Below are positions 31,948 to 40,649 of a stretch of DNA of 64,000 nt, in pieces. Under the pieces are notes generated by a model, which saw only the letters and a list, made by a program, of their open reading frames with translations, had not been told where the DNA came from and made no database searches. Position 1 is the first letter of the stretch. Each line of letters begins with the position of its first letter. The stretch comes from Streptomyces lasiicapitis (GTDB lineage: Bacteria > Actinomycetota > Actinomycetes > Streptomycetales > Streptomycetaceae), in assembly GCF_014646335.1 (NCBI RefSeq), contig NZ_BMNG01000004.1, forward strand, positions 312,584 to 376,583, written 5' to 3'. The translations under genes and the position numbers were made by a program.

Positions 31948-31967
31948 CGTACTCCACCGGGAGTACG
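31948..31967. promoter_or_regulatory. 8-4-8 inverted repeat, probable response-regulator site before the second two-component operon
   Basis: CGTACTCC (31948-31955), ACCG, GGAGTACG (31960-31967); perfect arms, 59 bases before the histidine kinase ATG. A near copy with an identical left arm lies at 47875-47894, upstream of the SHOCT-ABC operon. Confidence 0.6.
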
Positions 31968-32025
31968 CCTGATCGCCACGCCTGGCGGACGCCCGCCCCC
32001 GGGCCCGCGGTCTAGCGTGACGGGC

Positions 32026-33366
32026 ATGGAACAGCAGCGTGGACGCAAGAGTGGCGGTCCGCCCCGAGCCGGGGACGGGCCGCCGTCGTCGCGCCCGGGA
32101 CCGCCGCCCTGGCGGGAGGGGCCCTCGGCGTGGCGGGAGGGCCCGCGGTCCTGGCGGGGCGGTCCGCCGTGGTGGCGTCAGGGTCCGCCCTGGTGGCGCC
32201 TCGGGGACGCCGCCGCGCGCCGCCTGCCCTGGCTCACCACCGCGCTGCTCACCGTCTTCGTGCAGGTCGGCACCACCTTCGCCGCGCGCGGGCAGACCGA
32301 GGACCGGGTGTCGCCCGACGCCTTCGCGCGGGCGCTGCTGTTCGCGGGCACGGCTTCGCTCCTGTTCCGGCACCGCCACCCGGTCGTGGTCGCGTACGTC
32401 ACCGCCGGGACCGCGATGGTCTACCTCGGCGCCGGATATCCGTACGGACCCGTCCTCATCACCGTCGCCGTCGGCTGCTTCGCGGCGATCGTCTCCGGAC
32501 ACCGGTACGCGGCGTGGGGCGCCGTCGGCATGCTGTGGGTCGGGCACCTGCTGGTCGCGCACTGGCTGTACCGGTTCCTGCCCCCCAGCGGTGACGGGGC
32601 CCGGTCCTGGAACGGGGAAGTGGTCGTCGCCGTCTGGGTGGTGGCGATCGCGGCCGTCTCCGAACTGGCCCGCACCCGCCGCGAGCAATGGGTCAAGGAG
32701 CGCGCCGAGCGGGAGTTCGCGGCCAGGCGCCGCGCCGACGAGGAGCGGCTGCGCATGGCCAGGGAGCTGCACGACGTACTCGCCCACAGCATCTCCGTGA
32801 TCAACGTCCAGGCGGGCGTCGGCCTCGCCCTGCTCGACTCCGACCCCGAACAGGCCCGCACCGCCCTGACGACCATCAAGGCCGCGAGCAAGGAGGCACT
32901 CGGCGAGGTCCGCCAGGTCCTCGACACCCTGCGCGCCCCCGGCGACGCCCCCCGCGCCCCCGCCCCCGGCCTCGACCGTCTGCCCGAACTCGTAGAGCAG
33001 GCCAAGAGCACGGGCCTGACCGTCACCGTCACCACCGAGGGCCGCCGCACCGCCCTGCCGCCCGGCGCCGATCTCGCCGCGTTCCGCATCGTCCAGGAAG
33101 CCCTCACCAACGTCGTGCGCCACTCGGGCTCCCGGAACGCCCGCGTCCTGGTGCACCACGCGCCCGACGCCGTGACCCTGCGCGTCGACGACGAAGGACC
33201 CGCCACCGGCGCCGAGGCGGGCGGCAGCGGCAACGGCCTCGCCGGAATGCGGGAGCGGGCCGCCGCCCTGGGTGGCACGATCGAGGCGGGCCCGCGCCCG
33301 GACGGCGGCTTCCGCGTCACGGCGGTCCTGCCCACCCGCACCGCAGCACCTCAGGAGGATCAGTGA
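32026..33366 (+). CDS. Two-component sensor histidine kinase (DesK-like) with Trp/Pro-rich N-terminal repeats
   Basis: 446 residues. The first ~60 residues are a striking low-complexity tract with repeated W-x-x-G-P units (PPPWREGPSAWREGPRSWRG, GPPWWRQGPPWWRLGD), likely a disordered cytoplasmic arm near the membrane. About five helices follow (~68-215), then a coiled linker and the HisKA_3 box MARELHDVLAHSISVINVQA with His249, and the HATPase_c domain (EALTNVVRHSGS, VDDEGPATG, GNGLAGMRERAAALGG). GTGA overlap couples it to the response regulator. The ATG at 32026 was chosen because upstream in-frame sequence falls in the repeat/operator region. Likely autoregulated through 31948-31967. Confidence 0.92.
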   Translation: MEQQRGRKSGGPPRAGDGPPSSRPGPPPWREGPSAWREGPRSWRGGPPWWRQGPPWWRLGDAAARRLPWLTTALLTVFVQVGTTFAARGQTEDRVSPDAFARALLFAGTASLLFRHRHPVVVAYVTAGTAMVYLGAGYPYGPVLITVAVGCFAAIVSGHRYAAWGAVGMLWVGHLLVAHWLYRFLPPSGDGARSWNGEVVVAVWVVAIAAVSELARTRREQWVKERAEREFAARRRADEERLRMARELHDVLAHSISVINVQAGVGLALLDSDPEQARTALTTIKAASKEALGEVRQVLDTLRAPGDAPRAPAPGLDRLPELVEQAKSTGLTVTVTTEGRRTALPPGADLAAFRIVQEALTNVVRHSGSRNARVLVHHAPDAVTLRVDDEGPATGAEAGGSGNGLAGMRERAAALGGTIEAGPRPDGGFRVTAVLPTRTAAPQEDQ

Positions 33367-34028
33367 TCCGCGTACTGCTCGCCGACGACCAGTCGTTGGT
33401 CCGCGCCGGGTTCAAGGCACTGCTCGACGCCCAGGCCGACATCGAGGTCGCGGGCGAGGCGGCGGACGGGGACGAGGCGGTGCGCCTGGTGCGTCAACTG
33501 CGGCCCGACGTGGTCCTGATGGACATCCGCATGCCGCGGTTCGACGGCCTCGAAGCCACCCGCCGCATCACCGGCGACACCGACCTGGACGGTGTGAAGG
33601 TGGTCATGCTCACCACCTTCGAACTCGACGAGTACGTCTTCGAGGCCATCCGCTCCGGCGCCTCGGGATTCCTGGTGAAGGACACGGAACCCGAGGAACT
33701 GCTGCGCGCGGTACGGGCGGTGGTCGACGGGGACGCGCTGCTCTCGCCCGGGGTGACGCGCCGGCTCATCGGGGAGTTCGCCGCGCGCTCCAAGGAGCCG
33801 GCGGCCGCCGGGACGCTGAGCGAACTGACCGAGCGGGAGCGGGAGGTGATGGCGCTCGTCGGCATCGGCCTGTCCAACGAGGAGATCGCCCGCCGCCTCG
33901 TCGTCAGCCCGCTCACCGCCAAGACGCACGTGAGCCGCACGATGGTGAAGCTGGCCGCCCGCGACCGCGCCCAACTGGTCGTGCTGGCCTACGAGTCGGG
34001 GCTGGTGCGGCCGGGCTGGCTCGGCTGA
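33363..34028 (+). CDS. NarL/LuxR-type response regulator
   Basis: 221 residues from GTG 33363. Receiver domain with DDQ, Asp54 (VLMDIRMPRFDG), TTFELDEYVFEA and LVKD; LuxR helix-turn-helix at ~150-210 (LTEREREVMALVGIGLSNEE, IARRLVVSPLTAKTHVSRTM). Standard length with a short linker. Partner of the preceding kinase. The 3' end overlaps by 40 bases the 3' end of the convergent small membrane protein gene. Members of this class commonly regulate their own operon and a nearby transporter; matching sites at 31948 and 47875 suggest the SHOCT-ABC operon as a target. Confidence 0.93.
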   Translation: MIRVLLADDQSLVRAGFKALLDAQADIEVAGEAADGDEAVRLVRQLRPDVVLMDIRMPRFDGLEATRRITGDTDLDGVKVVMLTTFELDEYVFEAIRSGASGFLVKDTEPEELLRAVRAVVDGDALLSPGVTRRLIGEFAARSKEPAAAGTLSELTEREREVMALVGIGLSNEEIARRLVVSPLTAKTHVSRTMVKLAARDRAQLVVLAYESGLVRPGWLG

Positions 34029-34363
34029 GAGGGCACGCCCAGGGTCTGGCCGCCACGTGTCCGTCCGCTGATGCCCTGCCCGCGGCGCGTCTGCCCGCGG
34101 CGCGTCTGCTCGCGCGTGCTGAAGCGCCACAGCACAGTGGCGAGGCGTACGAAGAAGGCGACGGCCGCGAGCGTGCCGCCGACGACGAGGAGCACGCGCT
34201 CCGTGCCCTCCGAGAGGCTGAAGGCGATCACCGGACCGGCCACCACCACGCCGATCACGGCGACCGCGACGACGGTCGCGCTCACCAGCGCGTACCCGAT
34301 CTCCACCGTGATGGCGTCCCGCTCGGCCTGACTGCGCCGCCCCTGCCCCGTGGTCCCGCTCAT
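33989..34363 (-). CDS. Small two-helix membrane protein (DUF6332-like)
   Basis: 124 residues. A hydrophilic start (MSGTTGQGRRSQAERDAITV) leads to two membrane helices (~23-48 VEIGYALVSATVVAVAVIGV and ~58-80 LLVVGGTLAAVAFFVRLATV), then a basic tail with a duplicated TRRGQ. The N-terminal ERDAITVEIGYAL pattern resembles the Streptomyces DUF6332 group. No function known. Its last 40 bases overlap antisense with the response regulator gene; the basic repeat tail lies partly in that overlap, so the true C-terminus may have been extended by readthrough of an older stop. Confidence 0.65.
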   Translation of the reverse strand: MSGTTGQGRRSQAERDAITVEIGYALVSATVVAVAVIGVVVAGPVIAFSLSEGTERVLLVVGGTLAAVAFFVRLATVLWRFSTREQTRRGQTRRGQGISGRTRGGQTLGVPSQPSQPGRTSPDS

Positions 34364-34505
34364 CGTTCCGCCCGCTTCACCCTGTTGTCCCCCGGTTGCC
34401 CCCGGATGTCTACAGCGAGTGTCACAGCCGGATGCCCGGCGGGCAAGAAACCCGCCGGGCATCCGGCTCGCGCACGCGGTGCGGGCGACGGCCCGCGCGG
34501 ACGGT

Positions 34506-36014
34506 TCAGTCGCCCACGGAGACCCGCTCGTCCGCCGTCTCGCGGGGCGCCGCCGGGGCCGCCGACTTCGCCACGACGACGCTCTGCTGCCTGCGCCGGG
34601 CGCGCAGCCCGGTGAGGTTGATGAGCAGGCCCGCGAGCGCGACCAGCGTCACGAGGACCAGGCCGGGCCGGTAGTTGTCGAGGACGGCCTGCGGGGAGGC
34701 GGCGGCCTCGCCGGAGCCGTGGTCGGACGCCGTGATGACGGCGGTGGTGATCGCGAGGATCACCGCACCGCCCACCTGGATCGAGGTGTTGAGCAGACCG
34801 GAGACCATGCCCTGCTCGTGGTCGTCGACGCCGTTGGTGGCCTGGATGTTGAGCGAGGGGAAGACCAGGGCGCAGGCGACGCCGAGCAGCACCATCGACG
34901 GCAGGATGACGGCGACGTACGCGGGCGTCAGGTCGATGCGCAGGAACAGCGCGTACGACGCCACGAGCAGCGCGAAGCCCGTCACGATGACGCGGGTCGT
35001 ACCGAACCGGTCGATGACACCGGCGATCTTCGTGGCCGAAAGCGCGACGATCACACCCGCGGGCAGGAAGGCGAGCGCCGTCTCCAGCGCCGACCAGCCG
35101 AGCAGCGACTGCAGGTACTGCGTGGCGATGAACTGGAACGACACATAGCCGCCGAAGAACGTCACCGCGCCGAGCTGCGCCCGGATCTGCGGTCCGGAGC
35201 GCAGCACGCCCAGGCGGACGAGCGGGCTCGCGGTGCGCAGTTCGATGCGTACGAAGACGGCGAGCAGCACGGCCACGGCCAGGAACGAGAGCAGCGTGCG
35301 GGCGGAGGCCCAGCCGACCTCGGGGGCCTGCACGACGGTGAAGACGAGCAGCAGCATCGACGCCGTGCCGGTGACGGCGCCCGGTAGGTCGTAGCCGCCG
35401 CGCTTCTCCTCGCGCGGCGAGCGCGGGATGAGCTTGAGGCCTGCGACGAGCGCGATCACGGCGATGGGCGCGGGCAGCAGCATGGTGAGCCGCCAGCTGA
35501 CCTCGGTGAGCACGCCGGACAGGACGAGGCCGAGGGAGAAGCCGGTGGCGGCGCAGGTGGTGTAGATGGACAGGGCGCGGTTGCGGACCGGGCCCTCGGC
35601 GAAGGTCGTGGTGATGATGGACAGGCCCGCGGGCGCCGTGAACGCGGCGCTCAGGCCCTTCACGAAGCGGCTCGCGATCAGCAGCGGACCGGAGTCGACG
35701 ACCCCGCCGAGCAGCGAGGTGAGCGCGAAGACGGCGAGCGCGATCAGGAACACCTCGCGCCGGCCGAGCAGGTCGGCCGCCCGGCCGCCGAGCAGCAGCA
35801 GACCGCCGTAACCGAGGATGTAGCCGCTGACCACCCACTGCAGGGACGAGGTGGACAGGTCGAGTTCGGAGCCGATGGAGGGCAGGGCCACGCCGACCAT
35901 CGATACGTCGAGCGCGTCCAGGAACATCGCTGCGCACAGCACGAGCAGCGTGCCCCACAGGCGCGGGGTCCAGCGCTCCGGGGACGCGGAGGCAGCAGGG
36001 AGCGGAGAAGTCAT
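34506..36014 (-). CDS. MFS drug exporter, DHA2 (14-helix) type
   Basis: 502 residues from ATG 36014. DHA2/EmrB-QacA pattern: FLDALDVSMVGVALPSIGSE in helix 1, LQWVVSGYILGYGGLLLLGG, motif A-like GRAADLLGRREVF, and 13-14 predicted helices. Expected to pump hydrophobic drugs out using the proton gradient. It diverges from a MarR regulator, with a TGCA-rich operator region directly before its start; the classical repressor-exporter pair. No clear ribosome-binding site precedes the ATG. An alternative in-frame start at 36056 would place the operator palindromes inside the coding region and is rejected. Confidence 0.92.
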   Translation of the reverse strand: MTSPLPAASASPERWTPRLWGTLLVLCAAMFLDALDVSMVGVALPSIGSELDLSTSSLQWVVSGYILGYGGLLLLGGRAADLLGRREVFLIALAVFALTSLLGGVVDSGPLLIASRFVKGLSAAFTAPAGLSIITTTFAEGPVRNRALSIYTTCAATGFSLGLVLSGVLTEVSWRLTMLLPAPIAVIALVAGLKLIPRSPREEKRGGYDLPGAVTGTASMLLLVFTVVQAPEVGWASARTLLSFLAVAVLLAVFVRIELRTASPLVRLGVLRSGPQIRAQLGAVTFFGGYVSFQFIATQYLQSLLGWSALETALAFLPAGVIVALSATKIAGVIDRFGTTRVIVTGFALLVASYALFLRIDLTPAYVAVILPSMVLLGVACALVFPSLNIQATNGVDDHEQGMVSGLLNTSIQVGGAVILAITTAVITASDHGSGEAAASPQAVLDNYRPGLVLVTLVALAGLLINLTGLRARRRQQSVVVAKSAAPAAPRETADERVSVGD

Positions 36015-36030
36015 GCGGAGCAGACTCACA

Positions 36031-36070
36031 TGCACGTGCATTGAATGCAAGTGCATTTAATTCATGTGCA
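36031..36070. promoter_or_regulatory. TGCA-rich MarR operator cluster
   Basis: TGCACGTGCA (36031-36040, perfect), TGCATTGAATGCA (36037-36049, perfect 6-1-6) and a looser TGCAT...TGTGCA pair at 36052-36070, in an AT-rich stretch between the exporter and the MarR gene. Several overlapping sites could bind more than one dimer and also cover the promoters. Confidence 0.7.
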
Positions 36071-36101
36071 ATAAACGCCTGGTTCCTGCTACCGTGCCTG
36101 C

Positions 36102-36524
36102 ATGGCGGCGACCAAGGCCGGGCCCACGGCGACTGACGCCGAGCAGGGGCTCGTGAACCAGTGGCGGGACATCCTCGCGGTGCACGCGAGCACCCAGTGC
36201 GAGCTGGACCGCGAGCTGCACCAGTACGGCTTGGGCGCCTCCGATTTCGAGGTGCTCGACGTGCTCGCCGCGGGCGTCGCGGAGGACGGCGGCGACGCCT
36301 TCCGCGTCCAGGAGATCGCCTGCCAGGTGCACCTGAGCCAGAGCGCCCTCTCCCGCCTCATCGGCCGCCTGGAGAAGGACGGCCTGGTGGAGCGCGGCAT
36401 GTGCAACGAGGACCGCCGCGGGGTGCGGGTCTGCCTCACCGACAAGGGCCACCGCGTGCACGCCGAGGCGCGGCCGGTGCAGCGGGCGGTGCTCGCGCGG
36501 ATGCTGGAGGGCTTCGGCGCCTGA
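36102..36524 (+). CDS. MarR-family regulator
   Basis: 140 residues, typical length. Winged helix: DFEVLDVLAAG, FRVQEIACQVHLSQSALSRL (recognition helix) and DGLVERGMCNEDRRGVRVCL with the conserved D-x-R-G wing. Four Cys (in STQCELD, EIACQ, GMCNED, RVCLT) are more than usual and could make it thiol- or oxidant-responsive (inference). Divergent from the DHA2 exporter with a TGCA-rich operator between them, so it probably represses the exporter and itself. A short GGCGCCTG repeat straddles its stop codon. Confidence 0.92.
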   Translation: MAATKAGPTATDAEQGLVNQWRDILAVHASTQCELDRELHQYGLGASDFEVLDVLAAGVAEDGGDAFRVQEIACQVHLSQSALSRLIGRLEKDGLVERGMCNEDRRGVRVCLTDKGHRVHAEARPVQRAVLARMLEGFGA

Positions 36525-36612
36525 CGGGCGCCTGGGGGCTGACGGACGGCCGCCCGGACCCCCGGAGAAATCCCGGTCGCGCGCGAGCCGTGCCGGATGG
36601 TCCAATACCGCG

Positions 36613-38145
36613 ATGTTCACGACGGTCTTCCTGCTCGAGTTCCAGTCCTGGTACTGGCGCGGCCGCGAGCTCGGCGATCCCGAGCTCCGGCGGGCCTACG
36701 ACGCCCTCAAGCCCCCGACGACACCGGAGGAGTTCGAGCAGGGCTTCCTCGCGCTGCTCCGCAGCGACGACACCGCGGCCCGCGGCATCGCCCTCGACTT
36801 CTACGACCGCGGCGAGATGACGAGCCGCTTCGTCGGCGCGAACGCCTTCGAGGAGTACGAGGACGAAGTGTTCGCCGTCGCCCGGCAGTTGCTGCGCGAG
36901 CCGCCGTGGCCCGGGGACGAGCACACGAGCCGAGGCGCCAACCATGCGAGCGCGCTGCTCGTGCTGCGCCGCGGCGGCCTGGACTGCGACGACGCCGAGG
37001 ACGTGAACGCGGTCGCCGCGGTCGTCGAGCGCATGCCGGAGGGCGAACTGGGCGAGAACGCCCTGATGGCCGCCCGCACGCTGCTGGAGGACCAGGAGGA
37101 GGAAGGCGAGGCCCCCGACCCCCGGCTGACCGCACTCGTCACGCGCCTCGAGGCATGTGAGGCGCGCGTCGAGGAGATCGCCGACCTGGGCGACGACCCC
37201 GGGCCCGAGGCCACCGCGGCCCTGGTGCGCGCGACCGAGGACGAGGAGTGGCGGGTGCGGCAGCAGGCCGCCGCGGCGCTGGCGGCCGGGGAGCGCTTCT
37301 ACGCCCACCGGGCCCTCCTGGAGCGCCTGGCCGAGAGCTGGGGCGCCGAGGAGGAGTCCGACGCCCGGGACGAGGTCCACGACGCGCTGGGCGACGGCCC
37401 GCACAGCGAGTACTGGGAAGGGTCCGAGCCGGAGACGGCGGAACTGCGCGCGGCACACCGCGAACTGCGGTCACCCACCGGCGAGTCGGCCCACCGGGGC
37501 GCGTTCCGCACGCTGCTGCACAGCGGGCGACCGGTCGCCGTGGGCATCGCGCTCGACCACTTCCACCACGAGGACGGGCTCACCCGCTTCGGCCTGGACG
37601 ACGCCGAGCACGCCGACGAAGCGCTCGCCGCCGCCCGGGACGTCCTCGGACAGCCGCCGTCCGCCGCCGACTTGAGCCCGGCCGTCGGCGCGGGCGCCAA
37701 TCACGCGAGCGCGCTGGACATCGTGCAGGAGCTCGGCGGGACCGAGGACGCGGATGTCCTCGCCGCCGCACTGCGGGCGGAGGGCGCCCCGGCCCTGGTG
37801 CGGGACCGCGCCGTGCGGGCGGCTTCGGCCTGCCTGGAGCGGTGGGAGACACCGGACGAGGAGGTCGTCGCCGCGCTGGAGGGCCCGATCTTCGACGGCT
37901 CGCTGGACATGGACATACGTACCGTCGCCCTCGACGCCTTGTTCGGCCTGACCTCGCCGCGGGCGGCCGCCGTCTGTCTGCGCGCCGCCCGCGCCGCCGA
38001 GCTGCCGATCCAGGTGCAGGGCGTCATCGGTCTTACGTCCATGAGCCTGGTCGACGAGCACCGGGATCTGCTGCGGGAGGTGGTCGCGGCGTGGCCCGAC
38101 GACGCGGGGGAGCGGGCGTTGGACATACGGGCCGAACTGCTCTGA
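36613..38145 (+). CDS. Internally duplicated alpha-solenoid (HEAT-like) protein
   Basis: 510 residues, acidic, no signal peptide or membrane helix. The chain is two homologous halves: residues ~24-113 (ELRRAYDALKPPTTPEEFEQ...ARGIALDFYDRGE...RGANHASALLVL) and ~277-366 (ELRAAHRELRSPTGES...AVGIALDHFHHED...GAGANHASALDIV). The halves are offset by exactly 253 residues at both ends, without gaps. Each is followed by helical repeat segments such as DDEEWRVRQQ-like and DMDIRTVALDALFGL, as in HEAT/Armadillo proteins, which mainly bind other proteins. The identical GANHASAL block in each half is a likely functional site. Starts ATG 36613. Role unknown. Confidence 0.7.
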   Translation: MFTTVFLLEFQSWYWRGRELGDPELRRAYDALKPPTTPEEFEQGFLALLRSDDTAARGIALDFYDRGEMTSRFVGANAFEEYEDEVFAVARQLLREPPWPGDEHTSRGANHASALLVLRRGGLDCDDAEDVNAVAAVVERMPEGELGENALMAARTLLEDQEEEGEAPDPRLTALVTRLEACEARVEEIADLGDDPGPEATAALVRATEDEEWRVRQQAAAALAAGERFYAHRALLERLAESWGAEEESDARDEVHDALGDGPHSEYWEGSEPETAELRAAHRELRSPTGESAHRGAFRTLLHSGRPVAVGIALDHFHHEDGLTRFGLDDAEHADEALAAARDVLGQPPSAADLSPAVGAGANHASALDIVQELGGTEDADVLAAALRAEGAPALVRDRAVRAASACLERWETPDEEVVAALEGPIFDGSLDMDIRTVALDALFGLTSPRAAAVCLRAARAAELPIQVQGVIGLTSMSLVDEHRDLLREVVAAWPDDAGERALDIRAELL

Positions 38146-38178
38146 CGGCAACAGGCTCGCTGGCGCTGTACCTCCGCC

Positions 38179-38916
38179 TCAGCCGATCGCCGACCGCTCC
38201 CGCCACAGCGCCGCCAGCGTGGCGTCGCCCGTGACCTGCGGGAACGGCAGCCGGTTCCACAGGGCGAGATACAAGTACGCGGCCTGGCCCGCCACTTCGC
38301 AGTCCGCGGGTGCCGTGTCGCCGGGTTCGGTGACGGGGACGTCGTCGGACAGGCGTACCGTCCATGTGCCGTGCGCATCCGCGTCCGTGGCCCGCACCCG
38401 CAGCACCTGTGGCTTCTCCGTCCGCACCCGGGACTTGGCGCGCGCGTGGAAGCCGCGCAGCAGCTCGTCGATCCCGTCCAGCGCGAACGCGGTGCCCACC
38501 GGTGACGGCGTACCGCCGCGCGCGGACTCGGCGTCGATCCGGTGGATCGTCGTCTCGTTCGCCTGCCGCCGCGCCCAGAACGCGAACGGTGAGGGCGCGG
38601 GCAGGAACGTCCAGCACTGTACGTCGGCGGGGGCGCCGCGCATGGTGGCGACGAGCTGCGCGTGCCCCTCCCGGAACCAGTCGTGGAGCGCGGCGTCGTC
38701 CAGGCCCTCCGGCTCCTGCCAGGGGCGGAAGGCGGGGTGGGCGTCCGCGACGAACCCCCCGGCCCAGCGGTGCACCATGCCGGTGTGCCGCAGCAGGTCG
38801 CGCACCTGCCAGTCGGGGCAGGTGGGCACGGGCGCGTCGAGGCCCGCCTCCTCGGCGGCGTCCGCCATCAACGTGCCTTCACGGTCCAGGACTTCGATGT
38901 GCTCGGCAGTCTCCAT
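38179..38916 (-). CDS. Maleylpyruvate isomerase-family (DinB-like, mycothiol-dependent type) protein
   Basis: 245 residues from ATG 38916. The N-terminal half is a DinB-like four-helix bundle of the TIGR03083 type: HIEVLDREGTLMADAAEEAG, VPTCPDWQVRDLLRHTGMVH (His in the metal triad), and later RRQANETTIHRIDAESARGG (second and third metal ligands). The C-terminal MDMPI_C-like domain follows (~165-245). Members can be mycothiol-dependent isomerases or transferases, but most actinobacterial copies have no known substrate. Convergent with the repeat-protein gene. Confidence 0.83.
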   Translation of the reverse strand: METAEHIEVLDREGTLMADAAEEAGLDAPVPTCPDWQVRDLLRHTGMVHRWAGGFVADAHPAFRPWQEPEGLDDAALHDWFREGHAQLVATMRGAPADVQCWTFLPAPSPFAFWARRQANETTIHRIDAESARGGTPSPVGTAFALDGIDELLRGFHARAKSRVRTEKPQVLRVRATDADAHGTWTVRLSDDVPVTEPGDTAPADCEVAGQAAYLYLALWNRLPFPQVTGDATLAALWRERSAIG

Positions 38917-39090
38917 GCGGGGATTGTGCAGGACGAGGGCCGCTCGTGGCGCGTCGGTTTTCCGCGCTCGGTCCGTGGCAGGCGGCGTACTCCACGGTGG
39001 GGAGCCGCACAGTGGGCCCCGCCCGCACCACGACCACTGTGGAGAGCTGCGCACGCCGAAGACGCCCTCGCGCTCAGCAGGCCCGCGCGC

Positions 39091-40431
39091 TCAGCACGTC
39101 CGTGTCGCGGAACCCGCCTCGGTCGCGCTGGCTCGCCCGGACTCATCGTCCACCGACGGCCGTTCCTCCGCCGGCCGTTCCTCCGCCGGCCGTTCCTCCG
39201 TGGGCCGGACAGCCGACGACACACGCCCTGTCGCCGCCCCGATGCCCGCCGCCACAGCCGCCAGCACGGCCACGCTGGTCAGGGCGACCGGCAGCGAGAA
39301 CCAGTCCGCCATGAACCCGATCGCGGGCGGCCCGAGCAGCATGCCGCCGTAGCCGAGCGTGGACGCGGTGGCCACGCCGCTGGGCCCGGCGAGGGCGCCG
39401 GCGCGCTCGACCGCCACGGGGAAGATGTTCGCGAGCCCGAGCCCGGTGATGGCGAACCCCACGAGGGCGACGCCGACCGACGGGGCGAGCGCGCCCAGGA
39501 GCATTCCGGCCGTCGCCAGGATTCCGCCGCCGACGACGGTGCGCGTGCGGCCGAGCCGTTCGAGCAGTGTCGTACCGGAGAGCCGCCCGATCGTCATGGC
39601 GAACGCGAAGCACGAGTAGCCCGCGGCCGCGATTCCCGGATGGGCGTCCAGATCCTGTTCCAGGTGCAGCGCGCCCCAGTCCGCGAGCGCCCCCTCGCCG
39701 TACGCCGTGCACAGCGCGACCAGGCCGAAGACCAGCACGAGCCCCTGGGTGCCGCGAAGCCCGCGGCCGGCGCGGCGCGGCGCCCGGTCGTCGGACCGGA
39801 CGGCGCCGGCGTCGCCGGCGGGCGCCACCGGGGCGTCGTACCGCAGCAGCATCGGCGCGGCGAACGCCGTGACGAGCAGGCCGATGACGGTGAGCGCGAG
39901 CAGGTGCCGGGTCGGCGACAAATGCGCCGCGACAAGCCCGCCGAGGCCCGCGCCGATCATGCCGCCCAGGCTGAAGGCCGCGTGGAAGCTGGGCATCACG
40001 GGCCGCCGCAGCGCGCGCACCAGATCGACGGCCGCGCTGTTCATCGCCACGTTGATGCCGCCGTACGCGGCCCCGAAGAGCAGCAGCACCAGGCCGAGCG
40101 ACAGCGCCGAGTGCGTCAGCGGCGGCAGCGCCACGCTCAGCGGCATCAGCACACCGCACACCACCGTCACCGGATGGCTGCCGAAGCGCGTACAGAGCCG
40201 CCCGGTCAGCGTCATCGTGACCACGGCACCCGCCGAGACCCCGAGCAGCGCGAGGCCGAGCTCGCTCGCCGACGCCCCGGTCTGCTCCTTGATGGCCGGG
40301 ATCCGCACCACCCACCCGGCGAAGACGAAGCCGTCCAGCGCGAAGAAGACGGTGAGGGCGACGCGGAGCCGACTGAGGGTGGACGAGGTGGCTCCGGACG
40401 CCCCGGACGTGGTTTTGTTTAGTAGCGGCAC
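39091..40431 (-). CDS. MFS transporter (YbjJ/YcaD-like), divergent from a ROK regulator
   Basis: 446 residues from GTG 40431. Twelve predicted helices: ALTVFFALDGFVFAGWVVRI, PAIKEQTGASASELGLALLG, the TGRLCTRFGSHPV loop, FGAAYGGINVAMNSAAVDL, and a second half starting LVLVFGLVALCTAYGEGALA. The C-terminal tail contains TEERPAEERPAEERPS, coded by a 15-bp repeat at about 39160-39200. No ribosome-binding site precedes the GTG, so a leaderless transcript is possible. The divergent ROK repressor and the twin palindromes between them suggest sugar-linked control; substrate unknown. Confidence 0.85.
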   Translation of the reverse strand: MPLLNKTTSGASGATSSTLSRLRVALTVFFALDGFVFAGWVVRIPAIKEQTGASASELGLALLGVSAGAVVTMTLTGRLCTRFGSHPVTVVCGVLMPLSVALPPLTHSALSLGLVLLLFGAAYGGINVAMNSAAVDLVRALRRPVMPSFHAAFSLGGMIGAGLGGLVAAHLSPTRHLLALTVIGLLVTAFAAPMLLRYDAPVAPAGDAGAVRSDDRAPRRAGRGLRGTQGLVLVFGLVALCTAYGEGALADWGALHLEQDLDAHPGIAAAGYSCFAFAMTIGRLSGTTLLERLGRTRTVVGGGILATAGMLLGALAPSVGVALVGFAITGLGLANIFPVAVERAGALAGPSGVATASTLGYGGMLLGPPAIGFMADWFSLPVALTSVAVLAAVAAGIGAATGRVSSAVRPTEERPAEERPAEERPSVDDESGRASATEAGSATRTC

Positions 40432-40493
40432 AAACTCAGCGTAGAGGGGAACCCGGCCGTGGACAAGACGGTTTCCTCGCGGTGCGAAGGGAG

Positions 40494-40524
40494 TCGTACG
40501 AGCGGTGGGACGGGAATCGTACGA
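40494..40524. promoter_or_regulatory. Twin TCGTACGA palindromes between MFS and ROK-regulator genes
   Basis: TCGTACGA occurs at 40494-40501 and 40517-40524, 23 bp apart, i.e. about two helical turns, on the same face of the DNA. Likely paired half-operators for the ROK protein. A further GTTT...AAAC repeat lies next to the MFS start (about 40417-40435). Confidence 0.5.
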
Positions 40525-40649
40525 AGCGCCGGACCGGAAGCGGTGCGCGGAAGCAGGACCGGGAACGCCGGGGAACAAGGACGACGAGGGGAAGACGGGA
40601 TGACCGCTGAACGGCGAGACGGCGTACGGATCATGGGAGACTCGCCCTC

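Noticed and set aside
39160..39205. 15-bp repeat in the C-terminal tail of the MFS gene considered as a mobile-element end
   Set aside because: It lies in frame and simply encodes EERPA repeats; there is no target duplication or transposase.
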